Shown one piece after another: positions 54,870 to 64,000 of a stretch of DNA of 64,000 nucleotides. Source of the stretch: Dasypus novemcinctus (lineage: Eukaryota; Chordata; Mammalia; Cingulata; Dasypodidae); assembly GCF_030445035.2 (NCBI RefSeq), contig NC_092216.1, forward strand, positions 13,145,405 to 13,209,404, read 5' to 3'. Both the position numbers and the translations under genes were made by a program. Position 1 is the first letter of the stretch; each line of letters starts with the position of its first letter. Below the pieces are notes generated by a model. That model searched no databases. It was given only the letters and a program-made list of their open reading frames with translations, and was not told the origin of the DNA.

Positions 54870-56750
54870 CCTCCAGCCCGCACGCCAGCTGATGACAGCG
54901 GATGGCCATGATGGCCTCCACAGGCACACTAGCCAATGACCGAGTGGGCTGCCGTGATTGCCTCCATCCAGGCGCACTAGCCAGTAACCGAGTGGGCTGC
55001 CGTGATTGCCTCCACAGGCACACTAGCCAATGACCGAGTGGGCTGTCGTGATGGCCTCCATCCAGGCACACTAGCCAGCGACCGAGTAGGCTGCCGTGAT
55101 TGCCTCCACAGGCACACTAGCCAATGACCGAGTGGGCTGTCGTGATGGCCTCCATCCAGGCATACTAGCCAGCGACCGAGTAGGCTGCCGTGATTGCCTC
55201 CACAGGCACACTAGCCAATGACCGAGTGGGCTGCCGTGATTGCCTCCATCCAGGCGCACTAGCCAGTAACCGAGTGGGCTGCCGTGATTGCCTCCACAGG
55301 CACACTAGCCAATGACCGAGTGGGCTGCCGTGATTGCCTCCATCCAGGCACACTAGCCAATGACCGAGTAGGCTGCCGTGATTGCCTCCATCCAGGCATA
55401 CTAGCCAATGACCGAGTGGGCTGCCGTGATGGCCTCCACAGGCACACTAGCCAATGACCGAGTGGGCTGCCATGATTGCCTCCATCCAGGCGCACTAGCC
55501 AATGACCGAGTAAGCTGCCGTGATTGCCTCCACACGCACACTAGCCAATGACCGAGTGGGCTGTCGTGATGGCCTCCATCCAGGCATACTAGTCAGCGAC
55601 CGAGTAGGCTGCCGTGATTGCCTCCACAGGCACACTAGCCAATGACCGAGTGGGCTGCCGTGATTGCCTCCATCCAGGCACACTAGCCAATGACCGAGTG
55701 GGCTGCCGTGATTGCCTCCATCCAGGCACACTAGCCAATGACCGAGTGGGCTGCCGTGATGGCCTCCATCCAGGCATACTAGCCAGTAACCGAGTAGGCT
55801 GCCGTGATTGCCTCCACAGGCACACTAGCCAGTAACCGAGTGGGCTGCCGTGATTGCCTCCACAGGCACACTAGCCAATGACCGAGTAGGCTGCCGTGAT
55901 GGCCTCCATCCAGGCATACTAGCCAGCGACCGAGTAGGCTGCCGTGATTGCCTCCACAGGCACACTAGCCAGCGACCGAGTAGGCTGCCGTGATTGCCTC
56001 CATCCAGGCACACTAGCCAGCGACCGAGTAGGCTGCCGTGATTGCCTCCATCCAGGCATACTAGCCAATGACCGAGTAGGCTGCCGTGATGGCCTCCATC
56101 CAGGCATACTAGCCAATGACCGAGTGGGCTGCCATGATTGCCTCCATCCAGGCGCACTAGCCAGTAACCGAGTGGGCTGCCTTGATTGCCTCCACAGGCA
56201 CACTAGCCAATGACCGAGTGGGCTGCTGTGATTGCCTCCATCCAGGCACACTAGCCAATGACCGAGTGGGCTGCCGTGATTGCCTCCACAGGCACACTAG
56301 CCAGCGACCGAGTAGGCTGCCGTGATGGCCTCCATCCAGGCACACTAGCCAGCAACCGAGTAGGCTGCCGTGATTGCCTCCATCCAGGCATACTAGCCAA
56401 TGACCAAGTGGGCTGCCGTGATTGCCTCCATCCAGGCACACTAGCCAATGACCGAGTAGGCTGCCGTGATTGCCTCCATCCAGGAATACTAGCCAATGAC
56501 CGAGTGGGCTGCTGTGATTGCCTCCATCCAGGCATACTAGCCAGTAACCGAGTAGGCTGCCGTGATTGCCTCCACAGGCACACTAGCCAATGACCGAGTG
56601 GGCTGCCGTGATTGCCTCCATCCAGGCACACTAGCCAGTGACCGAGTGGGCTGCTGTGATTGCCTCCATCCAGGCACACTAGCCAATGACCGAGTAGGCT
56701 GCCGTGATTGCCTCCATCCAGGCATACTAGCCAATGACTGAGCAAACTGC
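54870..56750 (+). repeat. 46/48-bp satellite array, about 40 copies
   Basis: Tandem units contain GCCGTGATTGCCTCC, ACTAGCCAATGACCGAG and TGGGCT or TAGGCT. Two length types differ by 2 bp: CATCCAGGC (48 bp) and CACAGGC (46 bp). They often alternate, giving a 94-bp dimer period in the left part (ORF edges repeat every 94 bp at 55071, 55165, 55259); the right part has runs of 48-bp units. Variant positions (CAATGA/CAGCGA/CAGTAA, GCACAC/GCATAC/GCGCAC, ATTG/ATGG) recur in patterns, as expected from unequal exchange. Long ORFs on both strands (up to 164 codons) arise because 48 is a multiple of three and the unit lacks stops; they are not genes. Confidence 0.95.
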
Positions 56751-57620
56751 CTTGACCCTATCTGTCTGCTGCAACAGTATATGAGTAAGATAGTGTGTGT
56801 AACCACCTCATCTGCAAAACCATCAAGGATGAGCAAGCTAGCAGTTAAGACTGTTACCAAGGTGACCTGTAGGGTGTCTGATTAGCAGATGACTGATCAG
56901 GCCACCATGATTGCCCATCCAGGCACACCAGCCGATTACCGAGTAGGCTGCCACGATTGCCTCCATCCAGGAATACCAGCCGATGGCCGAGCATACTGGA
57001 ATGATTGTCTCCATCGAGGCATACTAGCTGATGACCGAGCACGCTTCCTTGACCCTATCTGTATACAAAAACAGTGAGTAAGATATTGTGTGTAACCACC
57101 TCATCATAAACTAGTCAAGGATGAGTGAGCCAGCAAATTCTTCTGACCAGAGAAGTCTGTCCATTACCAAGGTGGCCTCTCGAGTGCCTCCATCCAGGCA
57201 CACTAGCTGATGACTGATCAGGCCACCATGATTGCCTCATCCAGGCACACCAGCCGATTACCGAGTAGGCTGCCACGATTGCCTCCATCCAGGAATACCA
57301 GCTGATGGCCGAGCATACTGGAATGATTGTCTCCATCGAGGCATACTAGCTGATGACCGAGCAAGCTTCCTTGACCCTATCTGTATACAAAAACAGTGTA
57401 TGAGTAAGAGATTGTGTGTAACCACCTCATCGTAAACTAGTCAAGGATGAGTGAGCCAGAAAATTCTTCTAACCAGAGAAGTCTGTCCATTTCCAAGGTG
57501 GCCTCTCGAGTGCCTCCATCCAGGCACACTAGCTGATGACTGAGCAGGCCACCATGATTGCCCCCACCCAGGCACACCAGTCGATTACCGAGTAGGCTGC
57601 CACGATTGCCTCCACCTAGA
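56750..57620 (+). repeat. ~300-320-bp higher-order units flanking the satellite
   Basis: CCTTGACCCTATCTG recurs at 56749, 57047 and 57369. Each copy is followed by ATATTGTGTGTAACCACCTC, CAAGGATGAG, then satellite-like GATTACCGAGTAGGCTGCC units. The repeat is thus a composite of a unique ~150-bp block plus 3-5 diverged satellite units. Confidence 0.88.
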
Positions 57621-58105
57621 GAAAACAGATGATAGGAGATGGCTTCCAGGATTGCCTCTGTCCAGGGAAAATAGCTATTGTGAAAACATCATGTTTTGCT
57701 CACCTTCATATGAAAAACGGTCATGGTTGGATTGCTGGCAGTATTTGCCCCCATCCATGGATGATTGAGCAAGGCACCATGATTGCCTTGTCCAGGCAAT
57801 AAGAAGATGACAGAGGTCACAGTTATGACCATCTTCCTCCAAGTACAGCAGTCAATGACTGAGCAAGCCTCCAGGATATCTTCCAAACAGCAAACGCAGA
57901 GAATGACTCAGCGAGCATATCCATAGGAGAACCAATCAAGAAGCAGCGGGTGGCAGCAATACCCTCCATCCAGGGAACACAGCCAATGTCCGGGCAGGCG
58001 GCCATAATCACCTCCCTCCACAGAAACAGGTCAATGACTGAGATGCTGGGCATGAGCTTAGTCCTGGCAAATGTTTGTCCAAGGTCTACCAACCTCATGT
58101 AGGCA
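57620..58105 (+). repeat. Decayed satellite fringe
   Basis: Scattered relics of the unit (GATTGCCTCTGTCCAGG, GATTGCCTTGTCCAGGC, TGACTGAGCAAGCC, CTCCATCCAGGGAACACAG) persist to about 58040 with increasing divergence, marking the old edge of the array. Confidence 0.65.
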
Positions 58106-58165
58106 TTACAGGAGTGAAATTGGATAATGCATTTTAAAAACTCTAGAACGGCGTATTGGTTTTCG

Positions 58166-58590
58166 TCTTTTTTTTTTTTTTAGATTTATTTTATTTCTTT
58201 CTCTCCCCTTCTCCACCCCCCTCCCCATGTGCTCTCTGTGTCCATTCACTGTGTGTTCTTCTGCATCCACTTGCATTGTCAGGTGGCACTGGGAAACTGC
58301 ATCTTTTTTTGTTGCATCACCTTGCTGTTTAAGCTCTCCGTGTGTGTGGCACCACTCCTGAGCAGGCTGTGCTTTTTTTTCACACGGGGTGGCTCTCCTT
58401 ATGGGGTGCACTTCTTGTGTGTGGGGCACCCCTACATAGGGGCACCTCTGTGTGGCACAGCACTCCTTGCATGTGGCAGCACTGCACATGGGCCAGCTTA
58501 CCAAACGGGTCAGGAGGCCCTGGGGATTGAACCCTGGACCCTCCATATGGTAGATGGATGCTCTATCAGTTGGGCCATGTCTGCTTCCCT
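58166..58590 (-). mobile_element. Full-length long DAS SINE, minus strand
   Basis: From the T13 tail (58168) through TAGATTTATTTTATTTCTTT, TGTCCATTCACTGTGTGTTC, CTGCACATGGGCCAGCTTAC and GGGGATTGAACCCTGGACC to the head AGTTGGGCCATGTCTGCTT. Flanks GGTTTTCGTC (left) and GGTTTTAGTC (right) look like a diverged target duplication. Confidence 0.9.
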
Positions 58591-58594
58591 GGTT

Positions 58595-59185
58595 TTAGTC
58601 TTTTGTGGACCTTGGAATATTAGGTTCTTAAACCGAACATATTGTGAACCTCTGGATTGGATCAATTAAGGCCCACTTGATTAGATTGCTCCAGGAAGGT
58701 GTGACCTCCTCTTTCCAGATGGCTTTATAAATAGAGGAGTAAAAGCCACAGACACAGGGAAAAAGTTGCAGTGACAGAGAGAAGCCTCTAGAAGTTAAAG
58801 TCGATGGGCCTAGGGGAGGAAAAAAGCCACAGAAGGAGCAGCCTGAAGCAGAACTAGCAACATTGCCTGGAAGAGAAGGGAGAGACAAACCGAGACCACA
58901 TTATACCCTGCCATGTGCCTGATCACCCACAGCTGAGCTCAGGGAGAAAGTGAGTGAGGAGGAGAGGGCAGAGCCCAGCAGACCACCATTGTGCCTTGCC
59001 ACTTAGCAGGAGTCCAGGATCACCAGCTGCGGAAATGTGGGGAGGGATCTTTGCCTGATGTGTCAGTTGATACATTTTTCTCAGCCTCAGAAATGTAAGC
59101 TTTTAAATTAACAAATCCCATTGTAAAAGCCAACACATTTCTGCTATATTTCAATGGCAGCCTTTAGCAAACTAAAACAAGCAGC
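58595..59185 (+). mobile_element. MaLR-type LTR, plus strand
   Basis: GTGACCTCCTCTTTCCAGAT with a TATA-like TTTATAAATAGAGG, AAGCCACAGACACAGGG, CAGCCTGAAGCAGAACTAG and ACAGCTGAGCTCAGGGAGAA lead to AACAAATCCCATTGTAAAAG and TTTAGCAAACTAAAACA at the end. A second copy of the same family lies at 59.77-60.34 kb. Confidence 0.7.
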
Positions 59186-59189
59186 AACT

Positions 59190-59760
59190 ACATTGCACAT
59201 ATATTAGCATTAATAATTTACTAAAAGTACAAGAAGTGAGAAATGAGACATGAGAGAGTCAAGCTACAGAGGATAGACAAGAGACCTGGTCCTATGAGCC
59301 TTGCATATTCCCAGATCCACGAGCACTTCCATTTCTGGAAGCAGAATGGGATTCTTACTCACTCTAGTTCTGCTCACCACTGTCTGCATGACTCCAGTCT
59401 ACTGTTGTCCCTCAATGTACTTGGTTGAAACTGCCAATCTTGGGTAACTTCTTTATTGAGGCTCTGGTTTCAGTTCTGAGTGATTTCTGAACTGCTCAGA
59501 ACTGAACTGTTCCACACCATCTCCACAGAGACTCTATGAGCTTCTTAAAGAAACCCTGTGAGCTTCTTAAAGAAAACTTTGAACAGGTAAAGCCATGTTT
59601 TCAAATATAAACTCATGAAAATTCATGAGGACAGGTATCCTACCTGTTGGCTTTACACTTCACACAAATTTGTCTCTTAGTATGATGCTTAAGAGAATGG
59701 CTTCAGGCATTGTATATTAACAAAATTCAGTGAAACTAACAAAGGAGGTGGGACTGTTTG
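59190..59760. other. Spacer between two similar LTRs, no retroviral gene seen
   Basis: No gag or pol motif is visible. It has a short direct repeat, GAGCTTCTTAAAGAAA at about 59537 and 59560. If the two LTRs belonged to one element, its interior would be almost wholly lost. Confidence 0.4.
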
Positions 59761-59764
59761 AAGC

Positions 59765-60338
59765 TGGGTAGATCCCAGAAGATCTTAGTTTTACAGCTAA
59801 TCCATTCCTGTGCATATAAACCTATTATAAGTGGAACTTTTTATCAAATTAGCCAAGGGCCTTTAGATTGTGTGACCTGGGGTGGGTCTTAATCCTCTCA
59901 CTGGAGTCTTTTGTAATGAAGGAATAAAACATCACAGACAAAGAAAAACAGCAAAGACAGAGGGAAGCCCCCAGAAGTTGAAGAACCCAAGAGAGAGAGA
60001 GGCCACAGATGGAGCAGCCTGAAGCTGAAGCAACAAGTCCAAGAAGAGAGGGGAGAGATGAGCAGGCACCACCCTGTCCTGGCCATCCACAGCTGAACTC
60101 GGGGAGAAAGTGAACCTGGAGGAGAAAGCGGAGACTGCAGAGCCACCACTGTGCCCTGCCATGTGACCAACCAGAGTCCAGGATCACCAGCAGGGAACCT
60201 TTGGGGAGTGAGCTTTACCCAATGCCTTGATTTAGACACTTAGCCTCAGAACTGTAAGTTTTTACCTAATAAATCCCATTGTAAAAGCCAACTCGTCTCT
60301 GGTATATTGCGTTGGCAGCATTTAGCAAACCAAGACAA
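59765..60338 (+). mobile_element. Second copy of the same LTR family, plus strand
   Basis: CCAGAAGTTGAAGAACCCAA, GGAGCAGCCTGAAGCTGAAG, CACAGCTGAACTCGGGGAGA and AATAAATCCCATTGTAAAAG match the previous LTR in order and orientation but differ at many positions, so the two are likely independent solo LTRs or old. Confidence 0.7.
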
Positions 60339-60489
60339 CTGGTAAGGCCACTAAGCCCTAAATACATTGAAAAGAGTCATAAAGATGGGATGGAAGAATT
60401 TAACATATTTTAGTGGAGAATATCATATTTTATTGTTTAATATTTCTTCATTTAAAGGGTAGGTATCAGTCTTATTTGCCCCAGCTGCT

Positions 60490-60935
60490 AGAAGAAATAC
60501 CAAACAATGGGTTGGCTTAAACACAGGAATTTGTTGGTTCATGGTTTTGAAGCTAAGAGAAGTACAATATTGGGGTGTCACCAAAACAAGGCCTTCTCCA
60601 TTAAACTGTGCCATTCAGGGCAGACTTCCAGATACCCTTGGTTCTTGGCTTTTCTGTCACATGGGAAGGCACATGGCAGTGTCTTCTCCATTCTCTTAAG
60701 GGATCCATTGATGTTGAATTCTAGCTACTTTCCCAAGATTCTTTCTCCATCTGAATCTCACTCTGCTTTTTTTATAAAAGACTCCAGTAATCTAGAGTAA
60801 AGCCCAGTCTGATTCAGTTGGGCCACACCTTACATGAAGAGATCCCATTTATAATGGATCCACTCCAAAGGACCAGCTTTTGGAACCATAACATGTCTTC
60901 TGTGAGGGACATGATTCAATTCCCCACAGTATCAT
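60490..60935 (-). mobile_element. LTR of the same family, antisense
   Basis: AATGGGTTGGCTTAAACACA, GGAATTTGTTGGTTCATGG and TCACATGGGAAGGCACATGG are the reverse of the 59/60-kb LTR ends. Confidence 0.65.
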
Positions 60936-60939
60936 TTAC

Positions 60940-61780
60940 TCAAAAAAATGTTCATGTTTTGAACACATGGTTTACCTAATAGAGCTGGATGAAACCAACT
61001 CTACCTATAACATTAGCAAAGCTACTTGTGACTTTAGGTTTTGTTTTATTGTTATTTTTTAATGTGCCATCCTAAAATGTTTCTAGGATATATAATGTAT
61101 ATGGGAAAAACATTGCTTACAAATGGACTTTTGAAACTACTCCAATAAACACATATACATGATAATGTACAATGTTGCATAACATTCAGAGGAGTCTTTT
61201 CTTGTCCTCTGAAATTTTAACTTTAATGATAATATAACTTGCATAGCCCTGAAATATTAAGAGGAGAACAATTACCTTGAAATGAAACCCTTGTGATACT
61301 GGAAAAGTTTGCCTAACATGTTTGCTTCTTAAGGAGTATTTTAAAGGGAATGAGAAATGTGAATTAACAGGTGCTCTTACAAGTGATAAGAAAATTGTGT
61401 AATTAGAAAATGACAGAGAAGTGTACTTATTTTAAAAGGTCCATGAAAGACCTACTTTAGTAAATGCCTAGAAAAAAATGTTCCTGGAACCCCTTTGTCC
61501 TCTGGGTGTTGAAATAGAGATTATGGCATTAAATGACAGGATTCAGCTAAAGTAATGTGACTGACTGTAGAGGGAGAGGCAGCAAGCACCAGAATGGTAG
61601 ATGCCGAGAAGTTAAACCTGCCCGCTGGCAGTTGGCGAGCTGCTCAAATACCAGATATGGAAGCCCAATCCAGAAGGGGAAGATGGGATACTGAATAAGC
61701 TGAGAGCCAACAGGTGCACAGAATGGTGAATGGAAGCTACCTAGCAAGATGGTGGTACAGATGGCATTGGAGTTAGAAAC
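60940..61780. other. Unannotated DNA
   Basis: No gene or clear repeat recognised. Confidence 0.45.
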
Positions 61781-61784
61781 ATCA

Positions 61785-61978
61785 TCATTATGAATGCAGA
61801 TTCTGTCATTTAATAGCTATACAACCCGACCAGGTTTTCTTAAATTCTGATCCTGAGTTTCTTCTTTGTAAAATAGAAATAATACTTTGTATTTGATGAA
61901 GTTGTTGTAGAGGCTGAGCAGAAAGATGTACTACATACCTGGCCCACTGTTAGGCCCTCCATGAGTTGCTATCACGGT
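61785..61978 (+). repeat. MIR
   Basis: GCAGATTCTGTCATTTAATA, TGATCCTGAGTTTCTTCTTT and GAAGTTGTTGTAGAGGCTGA, then ACCTGGCCCACTGTTAGG, follow the MIR consensus order. Confidence 0.8.
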
Positions 61979-61979
61979 A

Positions 61980-63340
61980 CCATGGTTGATAGTCTTTGAA
62001 GGAGATGCCCTCAGAAACTCATGGAAAAGTATATCAAAGTCAACTAGAGGAGAAAGGGATGGACTGAAGCACTGGGGCAGGCAAGAAGCACCAGGCAGGT
62101 GAGTGAGGGAGGCACTGAAGTGTAGATAAAGGTCTTGGATCTGGATACCAGAATCAGAAAAGGCCAGCAGCGTGCAACAGGAGAGGGGCAGTACAGAGTC
62201 TTATTTACATCTTTTGCATAAAACCAGAGTTGGACTAGCAGATAGGAACATAATGCTATGTCCCACAAGGTTCCTCAGAATAGATGGGGATTAAATTTAT
62301 GCACAAGTTTAACTGGCCCAACCACGGGAAAAGAGAAGATGCAGAAACCAGGAAATTGGCTGCACAATGAAGCCATGGGGTCCCATTTTATGTATTTTGT
62401 ACCCTAACTCCTATGCATCACGCAGATAAATTGCATGGGAAATTAAATTAGAACATACCATTAACATATTTTGCTCAATTACACTTTTCAAAACTCCTAC
62501 AAGTTGTAAAAACCACTTCTCTTTTTTTTCAATGGCTGTTTTGGCACCCCAAAATTACACGGGGGGGGGGGGCTGCAAATGATATTCATTAACTAAGACA
62601 GGCAAGCTTCAAAAGCCTTGGTGACAATTTTAAAGTCGCAATGTTTAAATCTCTATAGTTTCAGCTACCTGGTCCCCATATCCTATTTATATAACTGTCC
62701 TCTTTTATCTTGCCTTTATTTGTTATCCTTTCTCAACTCTACCAGCAGTTGGGTTGATATCTAAGCCATGACTATGATGGAGTCAAACAAAATTGTTTTT
62801 ATTCAAAAAGGTGGCAGTTGGGAGGAGTTTTCAGTCTAGGTACAGCAGTTAGCCCTCAGTCAGCAGTTGCTTTACTTCCAAAATGTTCTTTTTCACTCAC
62901 AAGAAATACAAAACATATGGGCTTGCCAAACAAACTGACCGAGGTTTCAGTCATATTAGGTCATCTGCTGCCATATATTTTTTTATGCTGGCCTATTTCG
63001 TTTTTGCTCTATGTGAGAAGCAGTGGGATTTATCTCATTTCTAAAAGGTGAGGCTAAACCAGACCATAAGAGTTCCAGAACCTTAATTCTTTCTGCCTTT
63101 TTCTTAAAGTAGGAATGGAGTTTACTCTTATAAGACAGATAGCTATAGCAATTAGGCATGGTGGGAAATCATCCACATACTGTTTTGTTCAATGACTTCA
63201 AAATGGCGCTGCATTTGTGAGTTCTAATTACCATTCCACCCATTGTCTTTCCACATTTATCTACACATCTACATCATCCCATAGAGCTCATCAATCTTTT
63301 CTCTCATTGTAATTAATAAAATAGCAGTAGAACTCAGTCT
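61980..63340. other. Unannotated DNA with a G12 run
   Basis: No gene. A G12 homopolymer at 62561-62572. Short ORFs only. Confidence 0.45.
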
Positions 63341-63344
63341 AGAC

Positions 63345-63432
63345 CTTTTTTTTTTGGAGGTACCAAAGATTGAACCTGGACCTCGTACATGGGAAGCAGG
63401 TGCTCAACCACTTGAGCTACATATGCTCCCTT
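63345..63432 (-). mobile_element. Short DAS SINE, minus strand
   Basis: T10, then GGAGGTACCAAAGATTGAAC, CTGGACCTCGTACATGGG and AGGTGCTCAACCACTTGAGC. Confidence 0.88.
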
Positions 63433-63469
63433 AGACGTTTATTTTATTTTTTAAAAAAGATTTATTTAG

Positions 63470-63885
63470 GGAAGCAGACTTGGCCCAATGGATAGGGCAT
63501 CTGCCTACCACATGGGAGGTTCGCAGTTCAAACTCTGGGCCTCCTTGACCCGTGTGCAGCTGGCCCAGGCGCAGTGCTGATGCATGCAAGGAGTGCCCTG
63601 CCACACAGGGGTGTCCCCCATGTAGGGGAGCCCCATGCGCAAGGAGTGTACTCCATAAGGAGAGCCGCCCAGTGCAAAAGAAAGTGCAGCCTACCCAAGA
63701 ATGGTGCCACACACACGGAGAGCTGACACAACAAGATGATGCAACAAAAAGAAACACAGATTCCTGGTGCCACTGATAAGGATAGAAGCAGTCACAGAAG
63801 AACACACAGTGAACGGACACAGAGAGCAGACAACTGGGGAGAAGGGGAGAGAAATAAATAAATAATAAATCTTAAAAAAAAGAAT
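63470..63885 (+). mobile_element. Full-length long DAS SINE, plus strand
   Basis: GGAAGCAGACTTGGCCCAAT head, GGTTCGCAGTTCAAACTCTG box, CGTGTGCAGCTGGCCCAGG, AGCTGACACAACAAGATGAT and a GAGAAATAAATAAATAATAA A-rich tail. The best-preserved long copy here. Confidence 0.93.
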
Positions 63886-63887
63886 AT

Positions 63888-64000
63888 TTATTCCCACCCT
63901 CTCATTGTTTGCACTTGCTGTGTGCTGTGTCTCTAGGAGGCAACAGGAACTGAACACAGGACCTCCGATGTAGGAGGGAGATGCCTAATTGCTTGCACCA
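63888..64000 (-). mobile_element. DAS SINE, minus strand, truncated by window end
   Basis: CTCATTGTTTGCACTTGC, TAGGAGGCAACAGGAACTGA and GGAGATGCCTAATTGCTTGC form the reverse complement of a DAS SINE running off the end. Confidence 0.85.

Noticed and set aside
54673-57042. Long ORFs of up to 164 codons on both strands
   Set aside because: Reading through 46/48-bp satellite units that lack stops; peptide repeats simply mirror the DNA repeat.
54870-58105. CRISPR-like array of short repeats
   Set aside because: Units are contiguous tandem copies without unique spacers, in a mammalian context.
58229-58669. 146-codon ORFs on both strands
   Set aside because: Fall inside a full-length minus-strand DAS SINE.
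63431-63957. 129-codon minus-strand ORF
   Set aside because: Falls inside DAS SINEs.

Overview
This window is repeat-rich mammalian chromosomal DNA, most likely from a xenarthran and probably an armadillo (Dasypus). It carries many tRNA-derived short SINEs of the DAS type, recognised by an A-box-like GTGGCTCAA..TGGTTGAG head, a CCCACATGGGAGG box and, in long copies, an AGAGAGCAGACA tail. It also carries many copies of a characteristic L1 3' UTR, ancient MIR and MaLR elements, and remnants of several endogenous retroviruses. I saw no bacterial-type operons, CRISPR arrays or rRNA genes. Almost all short ORFs lie inside repeats.

The one host gene I can support is a multi-exon TSPY (testis-specific protein, Y-encoded; NAP/SET family) on the minus strand at about 29.8-32.04 kb. 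Five exons join in frame with GT-AG introns and no stop or frameshift. They give about 338 residues ending in the NAP domain. A CpG-rich first exon and promoter sit at about 31.45-32.34 kb. Because TSPY is Y-linked in most placental mammals, the window is probably Y-chromosomal. The repeat content, inverted duplication and minisatellites fit that, but do not prove it.

Layout. 1-1036: one arm of a very similar inverted duplication whose other arm is 26897-27962; the left arm runs off the window edge, so the arms may be longer and could include TSPY. 1037-4100: a decayed ERVL-like provirus with an LTR-like tandem array and RNase H and integrase remnants. 4461-5480: a DAS SINE split by a minus-strand solo LTR with a clean 6-bp target duplication. 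8.2-11.5 kb: a MaLR LTR and a second decayed provirus (LTR plus env, minus strand). 12-26.5 kb: mostly unannotated AT-rich DNA with scattered SINE, LTR and L1 pieces and a 35-bp minisatellite. 29.8-32.3 kb: TSPY. 33-34.3 kb: an antisense L1 3' UTR. 36.3-42.3 kb: a long decayed sense L1 with a tandemly repeated 5' UTR, ORF1 and ORF2 relics and a retrocopy insertion. 42.3-51.7 kb: a mosaic of L1 3' ends in both orientations. 53.3-54.3 kb: antisense L1. 54.4-58.1 kb: a 34-bp minisatellite, then a roughly 40-copy array of 46/48-bp units that grades into ~300-bp higher-order units and then decayed sequence. 58.2-64 kb: long DAS SINEs, MaLR-type LTRs and MIR.

The elements show a clear nesting order: solo LTR into SINE, SINEs and a retrocopy into L1, and an L1 end and MIR carried inside the inverted duplication. 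This gives relative ages. Exact family names and identities need a repeat library search, which I could not run.
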